Shown: positions 35,024 to 44,336 of the stretch, piece by piece
Position numbering within the stretch: the stretch's first letter is position 1
How the letters are laid out: each line of letters begins with the position of its first letter
Origin: Lentisphaeria bacterium
GTDB taxonomy: Bacteria; Verrucomicrobiota; Lentisphaeria; Victivallales; Victivallaceae
Direction: 5' to 3'
NCBI GenBank assembly: GCA_017466125.1
Contig: JAFTUS010000013.1
Coordinates: 1 to 54,831 of the forward strand
DNA length: 54,831 nucleotides
Notes under the pieces: model-generated
Told to the model about the DNA's origin: nothing
Database searches by the model: none
Seen by the model: only the letters and a program-made list of their open reading frames with translations
Program-made: the position numbers and the translations under genes

Positions 35024-37775
35024 CTGTAATGATACACCTTTCCGTTTTTATTATTTTCATTCGACCCACTGGGATCGTGAGTGGTATAACCCCTTTCAAG
35101 TCTTTCGTCGTAATCTGACCGATATGTGCGAACATCTGCTGACTGTTTTGGAAGAGCAGAAAGATTTCCATTTTACCTTTGACGGTCAGACCATCGTTCT
35201 GCAGGATATTGTCGAATTGCGTCCTTCGTTGAAAGAACCGTTGCAGAAGGTGATTTCCGCTGGTCGCTTGGATGTAGGTCCATGGTATGTGATGCCCGAT
35301 GAATTTCTGGTGTCGGCAGAATCTGTTATCCGTAACTTTTTTGCCGGAAGAAAATTGGCAGAAGCATTCGGACACGCCCCGTGGGACGTCTGTTATGTAT
35401 GTGATATTTTCGGACATATCGCACAAATGCCGCAGATTGCAAACGGCTTTGGCCTGAAAGGGCTCGTCCTGTGGCGCGGCCTTCCGGAGGATTCCGGTCC
35501 ATTTGTTCTTTGGGAAAGCCCTGACGGCTGTCGGATGAAAACGATTCGTCTTTATCCCAATGTCGGCTACGGAGCATTTGTAGCGGTTCGGGGCAAAGTG
35601 AACCGCTCCATTTTGGAAGAGGATTTCAAGCAGAATTTGCAGAAACATATGGAAAAAACCTCATGGCATTGGGGAGATTCGTGCTTTTTACTTTCTGATG
35701 CAATCGATCATGCCTGGGCGTGCCGGCAGCGGGATGAACTTTTTCGATGGGTCCGGGAACTTTATCCGGATGCAGAAATTCTGCCGGATAACTTTTCGCT
35801 TATGTTCCAGAATGAGTTCTCGCGCCGGGATAAACAATATCCCGTCTATCACGGCGAACTTCTGCAGTGTGCTGATAAGTATAATGGACATCTCATCAGT
35901 GCCGTGTTGAGTTCCCGTTACGATATCAAACAGGCTAACGATCTCTGCCGGGACCGTTTGGAACTGCTGGTGGAACCGGAATATGTGATGCGCCGTGCTG
36001 CCGGAGAAAAACTTTCTCTGGAACCATTGGAATATCTCTGGAAACTCTATTTGCAGAATCATGCCCATGACTCTATTTGCGGATGTTCTGTCGATGCGGT
36101 CCACCGGGCCGTTATGAGCCGTTATGAGGAGGCAAATACGCTGGCAGATGCCCTTGCCGGCGACTTTTGCATGGAGGATATCCGTCATCTTACCGGTTGC
36201 GGCTGGGAAGTGATTTTTGACCCGCACGCGTGGGTGCATGAATCCGAACAGTCCCCTGCTTTTGATGCGGCAGACGGCTGTTATAAACTGCGGATATTCA
36301 ATCCGCTCCCTTATTGGGTGAAAGAGGAAAAAGAGTTGAGACTTGCTTTCCCGGCCAAAGAGGCTTACCCGAGCCTGCAGCAGGATACGATTGCCGGATT
36401 CGGTTATGAACAGAACAACTCTTTTGAAATCTTCTGCAAAGGAGAAAAAATTCCCTTTGCCATCAGCAGTGTCGAAAAAAAACGTCAATGGCGTTTCTAC
36501 CGCAGTGAAGGGATGCTGCGGGACTTCTATAATATCGTACTGCCCCTGGAACTCGCTCCCTGCGCCTGGACAACGCTGGAGATCCGTCCGGTTTCCGCTC
36601 CGGTTCGTTTTTTCGGCTCTCTGCTGACCGGAGCGTGTTCGGCGGAAAATGGAAAACTCCGTATCGAAATTGCTCCTGATGGCAGTTATACCCTCTATGA
36701 TCTTGTCAATGACCGGGTCTATCCCGGACAGAACAATTACCGGATCGACCGGGATATGGGCGATGGCTGGAACCAGGTTTCTCCGGTGGGGATGCCGGTG
36801 GCAGTCAGCTGCAGTTCTGCAGAGATCCGAATCATCCACGATTCACCGCTCCGGGCAGAATTTGAGATCATCCGTACCTTTATGCTGCCGCAGGAACTGG
36901 TCTGGCAGGGGCGGATTTCCGGACAATACGGCGGAGTAACTCTCTCCGAAAATATCGTCCCGTTCCGGATCAGAACCCGTATTGTATTGAATGCTGGAGC
37001 CGGACAGTTGAAAATCCGTACGGATATCGACAATAACTTGCGGGATGCCCGAGTACGTCTGGTTGTTCCCTCCGGAATTGAAGGCAAACATTTCGTTTCC
37101 CAATCCGGAGCCATTCTTCAGAGGAATCCGGGGCGTGAACATGGTAATGCCTCCGTAAATTATCTGGAAGTAGAGCAGTATGGTAAGAACTTTGACGGTC
37201 TGATCGGCAAACGGGATGAATACGGCGGCATCGCTTTGCTTGCGCCGAGCGGGCTTCATGAAGCCGGAGAGTATCCGGAAAAAGGGAATCCGCTTTTTGT
37301 AACCCTTTTTCGCGCCTTCCGCAGAACCGTCGGTACCGATGGGGAAGAGGATGGGCAATTGCAGAAAAAACTTCATTTCGAATATGCCCTGTATCCTTTC
37401 GGAAGTTCAGTATCCGATGCTGAACTTTATCGGCAGTTGCAGAAGAACCGGGTGGAATGCCCTCATTACATGATTGCGGAAGCAAGCGTGAGTGGCGGGA
37501 TTGATTCTCTGCCTTTTATGCAATTGCAGGGTGATCTGGTCCTTTCTGCTCTGAAGCCAACAGAGAACGGTAATCCCGCTGAATTTATTTTTCGCTGCTG
37601 GAATTTGTCGGATGAAACAGTTGCGGGGGAAGCCGTATTTGCTGTTCCATTCCGGAAAGCAGAACTCTGCCGCCTTGATGAAACAGTCGAAACCCTGATC
37701 TGTCAGGAAAGTGACCGTGTCCCTTTGAAGGTTAATCCATGGAAAATGTATACTGTAAAAGTTTCTTTAAAATAA
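35016..37775 (+). CDS. GH38 alpha-mannosidase
   Basis: A 919-residue enzyme. The zinc motif H18-W-D20 in HSTHWDREWY opens the domain. GPWYVMPDEFLVS, nucleophile D130 in VCDIFGHIAQMPQ and HAHDSICGCSVD (H351/D352) follow, as in bacterial GH38 enzymes. The helical middle and long C-terminal beta domains are of normal length. ATG 35016 is chosen for its AAAGGA site; the upstream ATG lies within the AraC gene. There is no signal peptide, so it acts on imported alpha-mannosides. It lies between AraC (eight-base overlap) and a secreted GH (11 bases). Released mannose would need phosphorylation before entering the isomerase encoded at 24733. Confidence 0.93.
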   Translation: MSNCNDTPFRFYYFHSTHWDREWYNPFQVFRRNLTDMCEHLLTVLEEQKDFHFTFDGQTIVLQDIVELRPSLKEPLQKVISAGRLDVGPWYVMPDEFLVSAESVIRNFFAGRKLAEAFGHAPWDVCYVCDIFGHIAQMPQIANGFGLKGLVLWRGLPEDSGPFVLWESPDGCRMKTIRLYPNVGYGAFVAVRGKVNRSILEEDFKQNLQKHMEKTSWHWGDSCFLLSDAIDHAWACRQRDELFRWVRELYPDAEILPDNFSLMFQNEFSRRDKQYPVYHGELLQCADKYNGHLISAVLSSRYDIKQANDLCRDRLELLVEPEYVMRRAAGEKLSLEPLEYLWKLYLQNHAHDSICGCSVDAVHRAVMSRYEEANTLADALAGDFCMEDIRHLTGCGWEVIFDPHAWVHESEQSPAFDAADGCYKLRIFNPLPYWVKEEKELRLAFPAKEAYPSLQQDTIAGFGYEQNNSFEIFCKGEKIPFAISSVEKKRQWRFYRSEGMLRDFYNIVLPLELAPCAWTTLEIRPVSAPVRFFGSLLTGACSAENGKLRIEIAPDGSYTLYDLVNDRVYPGQNNYRIDRDMGDGWNQVSPVGMPVAVSCSSAEIRIIHDSPLRAEFEIIRTFMLPQELVWQGRISGQYGGVTLSENIVPFRIRTRIVLNAGAGQLKIRTDIDNNLRDARVRLVVPSGIEGKHFVSQSGAILQRNPGREHGNASVNYLEVEQYGKNFDGLIGKRDEYGGIALLAPSGLHEAGEYPEKGNPLFVTLFRAFRRTVGTDGEEDGQLQKKLHFEYALYPFGSSVSDAELYRQLQKNRVECPHYMIAEASVSGGIDSLPFMQLQGDLVLSALKPTENGNPAEFIFRCWNLSDETVAGEAVFAVPFRKAELCRLDETVETLICQESDRVPLKVNPWKMYTVKVSLK

Positions 37776-37786
37776 TGAGGTGTCGT

Positions 37787-40492
37787 ATGTCTCTGAAAAC
37801 AATCTTTTTTTTCACTCTTTCTCTTGCCGCTGGTACATTCCAACTTCAGGGAGAAAATCATTTTATTGATTTGCGTTCTGCTGCGACAACAGGTTTTTAC
37901 GATCGTTTCGACAGTGACCGTAAAGATGGTTGGATCGACCAGGGCGAAGCTCATGATATGCGTATGATTCAACCCGGTATCCTGAAAAGTTCCATTGCTG
38001 ATTTCAGGATTATTGATCCTGCTGCAAACAGAAACAAAAGTTGTATTGTATTAGGCGGTATTGTCCGACCGTGGTTTCCTGCATCAGTAAAAGTACAGAC
38101 GCCGGATGCGGGAACTCCCCAGACATTGTATCTGCTTCATGCGATCTCCTGGCATCCCCCGAAAGGAACTCCTATCGGAAAGATCCGGGCTGAATTTTCA
38201 GACGGCAGTTCCGTTGAATTTACTCCCCGCTGCGGAGAAGAGGCGGAAGATTGGTGGCATCCTTCCCATCTGCCCAATGGGATCGTTGTCTGGCGGGCGC
38301 TGAATCAAAGCGATATTCCGGTAGGATTGTATGTTTCCAAATTCAAACTGCCCGGCAAGAAACTCCGCTCTCTCTCATTCAGCACCATCCCGGGAAAAAA
38401 GACAGTTTGGATGATCGTCGGTGCCACTGTACGTAATGATGACCGCCCACTGCCTGAAAAGAACAAAATCATTGTAAAAACATCTGATGAATGGCGCAGA
38501 TTTCACTTGAACCGCGCCACAGCCGCTGGAACGGCTCTGGATTTCAGCTTTCTCGCCGATGCACCGGCTGGCAAATACGGCAGAATGCAAGTAAGGGGGG
38601 ATGATTTCGTTTTTGAAAAACGCCCGGATACTCCGGTGCGTTTTTTTGGAACCAACCTCTGTTTTTCCGCAACAGTACCGACCCACGCACAAGCAGACGG
38701 ACTTGCTGTGCGTATTGCCCGATGCGGCTATAATTCCGTGCGCCTGCACCACTTTGACACGATGATTACGGATCCGGCTGATCCCGCCGCATTGAAACTG
38801 GATAAAGATAAAATGGATCGTTTCTGCTACCTGATTTCCGCATTGAAAAAACAGGGGCTTTATATTACTCTGGATCTTTATACATTACGCAAACCCAAAC
38901 CGGAGACATTTGGCAATAAATACAAATGGCGTTGTCTGCAGTGTTACAAGGTCGCGGCGATGTTCGATCCGGAGGTCAATGCAAACTTGAAAGCATTTGC
39001 AAAAAATCTGCTGACTTTTGTGAATCCTTATACCCAAATGACTATTGCCGCAGACCCGGCGGTGATTTCCATGTCACTGATTAACGAAAATACGTTGATC
39101 CCGCTGGCGTCTCCAGCTGTTTTGGATCCAGGTATCTATAAGATGGTACAGAAAAAGTATCACAAGTACCTTGCCGCCGGAAACCGGAAAGCAAGTACAG
39201 GTATGTATCGGCAGTTTCTTCATGAAGCCTATTCCCGTTACTACGATGACATGAAAGGTTTCATCCGTTCTCTGGGAGTGACGATGCCGCTGACTGAACA
39301 AAATGTTGGTCAGACGGTCGGTTTGTTCCACGATCGGCTCAAGTACGATTATGTTGATGATCACCGTTATCACGATCACCCGCAGCCGTTGCGGTATCCC
39401 GCTGGTGTTTTCAATATCTCTGCGGTAAATGCGGGAAATTATCTTCTCAATCCCGGAGACATTGCCGCCTCCCGCATTTACGGCAAACCTTTTACAGTGA
39501 CGGAGTTTGGCTTCTGTTATCCCAATGAATTCCGCAGTGAAATGGGAGTGCTTTACGGTGCCGTTGCCGCATTGCAGGATTGGAACGGCATCTGGCACTT
39601 TGCTTTTACCCATAATATTGACACCGTTTACGGCAGCGAAGAAGTTGAGATTTTCGATGCGGTAAACGATACTATACGGCGTTTTTCCCTGCGGATCGCT
39701 GCGGCATTCTTTCTCCGCGGAGATGTAAAAGCGGGGAAGGAACGTTATGCGATTGCCGTTCCGAATGGGGCATGGCGTGATTTTCATACCATCGAATCCC
39801 GCTACAAACTGCCAGCCTTCAAAGGACAACTTGGAACGATCGGAGTGATCAACGGACAGTTTGTTCCCCGGCAGGAACAGCCGTTCCTTGCAGTATTTCC
39901 ATATCAAAAAGGAATGAAACTTCCACCATTGAAAGGGGTATGGCAGCGTTATATATCAGAAACCGGAATGATGGAAAAATTCCTCTGGGGAACGGCTCGT
40001 CCGTCCCGGGTAGTCAGTGACACCGGCGAGATCACATTGAATTTGAAAAAACAAACTTTTCTGGTAACGTCCCCCCGCAGTGAAGCCGCTGTATTGCCAG
40101 AGGGAACAGACAGCAAAGGGGAGTTTCTCAAAGCAGAACAGAAAAAATCCTTTGCTGTAATTTCAGCAATCTCGCTTGAAAAAAAGCCACTGGCGAAATG
40201 TGAAAAGTTTCTGTTGCTCCATCTGGGCAAAACCGACGTGGAAGGAACCGTTTATCAGGAAATGTCCGGCATAAAAAACAGCGGGAAAGTCCTCGTCGCA
40301 CGAGGCATGGGGACGCATGTGGCAAAACATACCGTCACAACGGTAAATATTCCGGGGGAATGGCGGGTTTTTGCATTGGACAATGCCGGACGGCGTCTTG
40401 CTGAATTGCCTTTCCGCAACCGGATGAAACTGGATAACTTTGTATTACCCGAACAGGTTATTTTCGCTTACGAATTTGTCCGGCGTCATTGA
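37787..40492 (+). CDS. Secreted clan A glycoside hydrolase with N-terminal carbohydrate-binding-like module
   Basis: A 901-residue protein with a signal peptide (MSLKTIFFFTLSLAAGTF). Residues about 25-215 form a beta-sandwich module (HFIDLR...DGWIDQG...EDWWHPSHLP) also present near the C-terminus of the protein at 13448. The barrel (from about 233) parallels the protein at 26893: GTNLCFSA, VRLHHFD, acid/base E434 in SLINENTLI, YVDDHRYHDHP and nucleophile E573 in FTVTEFGFCYPN. ATG 37787 follows GAGGTG; the earlier ATG lies inside GH38 and would bury the signal peptide. As last gene of the AraC-GH38 operon it probably cuts the extracellular mannose-containing polymer. Confidence 0.87.
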   Translation: MSLKTIFFFTLSLAAGTFQLQGENHFIDLRSAATTGFYDRFDSDRKDGWIDQGEAHDMRMIQPGILKSSIADFRIIDPAANRNKSCIVLGGIVRPWFPASVKVQTPDAGTPQTLYLLHAISWHPPKGTPIGKIRAEFSDGSSVEFTPRCGEEAEDWWHPSHLPNGIVVWRALNQSDIPVGLYVSKFKLPGKKLRSLSFSTIPGKKTVWMIVGATVRNDDRPLPEKNKIIVKTSDEWRRFHLNRATAAGTALDFSFLADAPAGKYGRMQVRGDDFVFEKRPDTPVRFFGTNLCFSATVPTHAQADGLAVRIARCGYNSVRLHHFDTMITDPADPAALKLDKDKMDRFCYLISALKKQGLYITLDLYTLRKPKPETFGNKYKWRCLQCYKVAAMFDPEVNANLKAFAKNLLTFVNPYTQMTIAADPAVISMSLINENTLIPLASPAVLDPGIYKMVQKKYHKYLAAGNRKASTGMYRQFLHEAYSRYYDDMKGFIRSLGVTMPLTEQNVGQTVGLFHDRLKYDYVDDHRYHDHPQPLRYPAGVFNISAVNAGNYLLNPGDIAASRIYGKPFTVTEFGFCYPNEFRSEMGVLYGAVAALQDWNGIWHFAFTHNIDTVYGSEEVEIFDAVNDTIRRFSLRIAAAFFLRGDVKAGKERYAIAVPNGAWRDFHTIESRYKLPAFKGQLGTIGVINGQFVPRQEQPFLAVFPYQKGMKLPPLKGVWQRYISETGMMEKFLWGTARPSRVVSDTGEITLNLKKQTFLVTSPRSEAAVLPEGTDSKGEFLKAEQKKSFAVISAISLEKKPLAKCEKFLLLHLGKTDVEGTVYQEMSGIKNSGKVLVARGMGTHVAKHTVTTVNIPGEWRVFALDNAGRRLAELPFRNRMKLDNFVLPEQVIFAYEFVRRH

Positions 40493-40676
40493 GTATATCG
40501 AAAAAACTGATATTCGCTGTTTTTATAACGATATATTTCTACTGAAACAAAAAACTGTGTTCTGAATAAGGCAGCAGTCATGTTTCGTACGCGGTCATAT
40601 ATCCTTTCAGTCATGGTTTTGTCCGAAAAAAGGACAACAGCCAAGGTATAAAAAAGATACTGAATTGTAAAGAAAA

Positions 40677-41166
40677 TCAATCGATAAATCTTATACCGAA
40701 CTCAAAATTGTTCCTGAGCAGCAATGGAGGTATATTTGTTATGACCATAGGATCAACCTCATGGATACTGACGATCCCATAAGGCAAGGTCGATATGAAA
40801 GATAAAAACTCTTCAAATGTTGTCTTATATGCAAGTTGTTCACTGACGGTGTGTGGCGTAGCTCTATCCGGATGAGTTGAGTAAATATGCCATGCTTCAT
40901 CCAATGGCCGTTTTCTTTCAATTTTTTCCAATCCTTTTGCATGTTTGACATGAGCGGCAACCATATCAATACTTTTGGCTTTGGTCACTGGGATCAACTC
41001 TTTCGCTTGCCGGATGGCATCTTCTTTGCTTGTTGTGTGCAAAGGAATTTCTTTCCGTATACCATTGATTTGATAACGAAATATAGTAAGTTCCGCCGGA
41101 TGTTTTTTGTCTCACAGACCCGAATTCAAGTTTCACTGATCCAACCTTATTTTTTGCTTTTGCCAT
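40677..41166 (-). pseudogene. Frameshifted N-terminal remnant of a tyrosine recombinase
   Basis: An ATG at 41166 begins MAKAKNKVGSVKLEFGSV and runs to SGGTYYI. Removing one T from the run complementary to AAA at 41079-41081 restores RYQINGIRKEIPLHTTSKEDA and then a SAM-like core-binding domain (LDEAWHIYSTHPDRATPHTV, LAYKTTFEEFLSF). The chain stops at 40677 before any catalytic domain, so the R..H..R..Y residues are absent. This is the arm-type and core-binding part of a phage-type integrase inactivated by truncation and a one-base frameshift. The 184 bases to the gene at 40492 hold nothing recognisable. Confidence 0.65.
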
Positions 41167-41360
41167 AGAAATACCTGAAATAACAAGTTATGGCTGATTA
41201 TAGCACAACAACGGGTATGTTGCAACCCCAAGTGGGGAAAGTGGGGATATTTTGTTGAAATTTGAGCATAAAAATGGCGGAAGAAATTTTTATCTTCCCC
41301 CACTATTCTGAACCGTTTTTTAAGGCGAAAAACTCAGAATTTTGCTGTGAAATGATTTTC

Positions 41361-41424
41361 TTGTTAATGTCCCAAATTTTGTGATGGGACAAGTTACTTG
41401 ACAAAAATACATCTGACCATTATT
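41361..41424 (+). repeat. Interspersed repeat, copy 1
   Basis: A 64-base stretch nearly identical to 53796-53859, the first 29 bases exactly so. It contains TGTCCC...GGGACA arms and a promoter-like TTGACA-17-TATTGT reading outward on the plus strand. A hairpin (ATTTAC/GTAAAT) follows up to about 41456. The rest of the gene-free stretch 41167-41478 holds short palindromes such as CCCCAAGTGGGG and GGAAGA/TCTTCC but no gene. Confidence 0.75.
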
Positions 41425-41478
41425 GTATTTACTTATTTTTCCTTAAAACATGTAAATATAGATGGATAATAATATCTT

Positions 41479-42438
41479 TCAACGCTTCGGTACTGGTCCA
41501 GTCGACTTTCTGATTATCAACGGAAGACATGGAAGCCGAATTGCCTTGTCTGGACAGGGCAAGCTTTGTAAACGCATTGCCATAATCTCGCAGGCTTTTT
41601 TACCAATTTCGTCATAATCAAAATCCAGCGTAGTGACCGGCGGATCACAAAATTCTGAAATATCCTCATTCATATAAGTTACGACGGAAAGATCCTCCGG
41701 AATTTTATAACCCTGCGATTTAAGTAGTTGAACCGTTTTAAAAGCTAAATGCTGATGAATAATAAAAAGTGCAGTTACGCCGGAAGCAGTCAAACGTTTT
41801 ACATCTTCAAGAAAACGTTCAGAAGAAAAAGATTTATCGCAAATCTCAACTACATCAGAAAGTTTCAATTTTTGTGCAGCACACATGAATTCATCATATC
41901 CACGCATAAAATCTCCACAATAATTAATTCTTGCAATTTTCCGGTGCCCCAGTGATTTGAGATGTCGGAGCACTTTCAAACTGCCATCGTAAGGGTCCGG
42001 TTCCACTGAGCAAACCTCTCCTCCGTAAAGCCCATAGGAATTTAGCATAACAAGCGGGAGTTTTTGGTATTTTATCCATTTTTCTTGAAATTCTTTACCT
42101 GCTGTAAGGCAAAAATAACCGTCGAAAAACTGTTCTCCAAGCTCCTTGGGACTAGACATTTTATTAACGGTATATAGGATCCAGCCTCGCTTTGCACATG
42201 CTTTTTCAATTCCAGCAAGCATATGCTCTGAAAAATAACCAAAGTCAGTTTTCAAAAAACACAGTCGGACATGATGACTCGTAATATTGATTCGGAAATG
42301 GTATTTTGCTGCAATTTTTTGAATTCGATCACGCATTTCTGGCGCTACCATCGAATTCCCATTTAAGGCACGTGAAACCTGTGAAATAGAGCAGCCTGCA
42401 AGTTCCGCTATCTTTTTCATCGTCATTTTATTTGTCAT
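41479..42438 (-). CDS. LacI-family transcriptional repressor
   Basis: A 319-residue regulator: helix-turn-helix in MKKIAELAGCSISQVSRALN, a short hinge (HFRINITSHHVRL) and a sugar-binding domain ending in VTYMNEDISEFCDPPVTTLD, the usual family end. The hinge appears shorter than usual and lacks the common LA motif. ATG 42438 is chosen for AGAGGA upstream; a TTG five codons earlier overlaps that site. It is divergent from the GH127 operon, with an operator-like palindrome between them, so it probably controls both itself and that operon. Confidence 0.92.
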   Translation of the reverse strand: MTNKMTMKKIAELAGCSISQVSRALNGNSMVAPEMRDRIQKIAAKYHFRINITSHHVRLCFLKTDFGYFSEHMLAGIEKACAKRGWILYTVNKMSSPKELGEQFFDGYFCLTAGKEFQEKWIKYQKLPLVMLNSYGLYGGEVCSVEPDPYDGSLKVLRHLKSLGHRKIARINYCGDFMRGYDEFMCAAQKLKLSDVVEICDKSFSSERFLEDVKRLTASGVTALFIIHQHLAFKTVQLLKSQGYKIPEDLSVVTYMNEDISEFCDPPVTTLDFDYDEIGKKACEIMAMRLQSLPCPDKAIRLPCLPLIIRKSTGPVPKR

Positions 42439-42520
42439 TTTTTCCTCTTGCAAATCCTTATTTATTATATTGTTTTTAAAATAATTGCCAATACTTATTT
42501 TTTCAAATTATATCCAAATG

Positions 42521-42534
42521 AATTTGCGTAAATT
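42521..42534. promoter_or_regulatory. Candidate LacI operator between divergent genes
   Basis: AATTT-GCGT-AAATT is a CG-centred palindrome typical of LacI operators. It lies 16 bases upstream of the GH127 promoter and overlaps the -35 region of a minus-strand TATAAT promoter of the LacI gene. Confidence 0.5.
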
Positions 42535-42550
42535 TTCGAACTTGATAGTC

Positions 42551-42578
42551 TTGACTGTTTCCTGAGTGATAGTATATT
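42551..42578 (+). promoter_or_regulatory. Promoter of the GH127 operon
   Basis: TTGACT (42551-42556) and TATATT (42573-42578) are 16 bases apart, 24 bases before the GH127 start codon, leaving a very short leader with a GGAGG ribosome site. Confidence 0.65.
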
Positions 42579-42602
42579 AAGCATCAAGAAATGGAGGCCA
42601 TT

Positions 42603-44318
42603 ATGGATGACTGTTTGCAAATGCTTCCCGCTGGAAGCATAAAATTAAAAGGACGACTTGGAAAAAGTTTACGCCTTACTGTAGATAACAGACTGAAAAA
42701 AGTAAATTACAAAAAATTGACCGAGACCTTCCGCACTCACCAGGATAATGATGGCTTTTGGCGTGGTGAATTCTGGGGAAAGATCGTCCGTTCCGCAATC
42801 CGTATCATTCAGACAAATCCGGATGCAGAACTCGAAACGATGATTCGCCAAACAGTACGCGAGCTCTGTGATACCGCCGATAAAAACGGCTGTATTTCCT
42901 CATATCCGGAAAACATGCGGTGTACCTATTGGGATATCTGGGGACGCAAATATGCTCTATTGGGACTGCTCCGCTATTACCGTATGATCGAGCAGGATCC
43001 GAAAGTTCTGGAAACGGTCAGAAAAATGGTTCACTCCATTATCAAGGACGATCCTTTCGCCGAGCCGCCGAAAGTCGGTCCTGTCTGGCATGACGGACTT
43101 GCGGCATTTTCCATTCTTGGAGCTATCGAGATCGCATATCGCCTGACCGGGGAAAAAGAATTTGCTGAAACAGCAGAACGGTTATTCAGGCAGGGATGCA
43201 CATTCTCCGGAACGCTGTTCAAGGATTTTGAAAAAGGGAAAAGACTGAAGGATCTCGCAAATGGAAAAGCATACGAAATGACCTCTTGTTTTGAGGGCTT
43301 GCTGGAACTTTACCGCGATACCGGCAATCACAAATATCTGGAAATCGTAGAGCGCTATTATCAAACGCTTGTAAATACCGAAATGATGATAACCGGTACA
43401 GGGGGGGGCCGCGACGAGTGGGGAGAGTTCTGGTTTGACGGTGCAGAAAAACAGATAGAGCCGACCCCCGAGTACAGTATGGGAGAAACCTGCGTCACGA
43501 CAACGCTGTTGCGATTTATATTTCATTTGCTTCGCATCACAGGCGATTCCCGTTATGCCGATCAGATTGAATATACCGTTTACAACGCAGCAATGGGTTC
43601 TATGAAATACGATGGTTCATGGTGGATACACCGAAATCCGACTCCGTTAGCGGGGATCAGCTGGAAAATTCCGGCTGGTGATCAAATTGCGGGTTATGGC
43701 GAAGACTGCTGTCTGGCACAGGGGCCCGAGGCTCTCGGTATCGGCGGAGTAGCAGCTGTTATGCGCCGAAAAGATGGACTTGCCGTTAATTTCTATGAGG
43801 ATATGGATGTCAGTACACAAATCAATGGAACTGAAGTTAAATTAAATATCTGCGGCGGCTATCCGGCAGAAGAGAAAATTTCGATAAAGCTTTCACCCAA
43901 GGCTGAGTGCAAATTTACGCTTGCTTTAAGAATTCCAGAATGGTGTAAGCATCCAGTCATCGAATGTGATGGTGAAAAATGGGAATGTGCTCCGGGACGC
44001 TATGCCGAATTGAAGAGGATTTGGGAAAAAGGAAGTCTGATCATTCTGCACTTGCCGATGCCGATTGTAGAAATTGCAGCTCCTGCCGGAAAGAAAAAGA
44101 TAGCGGTCCGTCGCGGACCAATCCTGTTGGTTCAGGATTCCAGAATAGGTGATGTCGGAGTTCCAATTAAAATCTCAGGAGTTCCGGAAAAAGTCAATGA
44201 GAAAAACATTGAAGATGTATACCGTTGGAAAGATGGTCTGCAACTGTGCGATTACGCATCCGCGGGTAATCTTTTCAGCGAAAAAAATACATTGTGTGTG
44301 TGGATGAAGAAAAAATAA
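42603..44318 (+). CDS. GH127-type glycoside hydrolase (beta-L-arabinofuranosidase-like, DUF1680)
   Basis: A 571-residue enzyme. The (alpha/alpha)6 barrel contains the zinc-cysteine catalytic set of the family: E295-T-C297 in MGETCVTTT and C369-C370 in GYGEDCCLAQG, matching the Glu, Cys and paired Cys ligands of characterised members. C-terminal beta domains follow (LALRIPEWCKHP, AVRRGPILLVQDS). ATG 42603 follows GGAGG; an ATG four codons earlier precedes that site. No signal peptide, so cytoplasmic. It is the first gene of the operon continuing with a pseudopilin 18 bases downstream. Removal of beta-L-arabinofuranose is the family activity, but GH127 relatives vary. Confidence 0.88.
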   Translation: MDDCLQMLPAGSIKLKGRLGKSLRLTVDNRLKKVNYKKLTETFRTHQDNDGFWRGEFWGKIVRSAIRIIQTNPDAELETMIRQTVRELCDTADKNGCISSYPENMRCTYWDIWGRKYALLGLLRYYRMIEQDPKVLETVRKMVHSIIKDDPFAEPPKVGPVWHDGLAAFSILGAIEIAYRLTGEKEFAETAERLFRQGCTFSGTLFKDFEKGKRLKDLANGKAYEMTSCFEGLLELYRDTGNHKYLEIVERYYQTLVNTEMMITGTGGGRDEWGEFWFDGAEKQIEPTPEYSMGETCVTTTLLRFIFHLLRITGDSRYADQIEYTVYNAAMGSMKYDGSWWIHRNPTPLAGISWKIPAGDQIAGYGEDCCLAQGPEALGIGGVAAVMRRKDGLAVNFYEDMDVSTQINGTEVKLNICGGYPAEEKISIKLSPKAECKFTLALRIPEWCKHPVIECDGEKWECAPGRYAELKRIWEKGSLIILHLPMPIVEIAAPAGKKKIAVRRGPILLVQDSRIGDVGVPIKISGVPEKVNEKNIEDVYRWKDGLQLCDYASAGNLFSEKNTLCVWMKKK

Positions 44319-44336
44319 CAAAAAGAAAGGTCTAAA

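Noticed and set aside
35688..36839. Long minus-strand open frame opposite the GH38 gene
   Set aside because: GH38 catalytic motifs are intact on the other strand. The antisense product has no recognisable domain.
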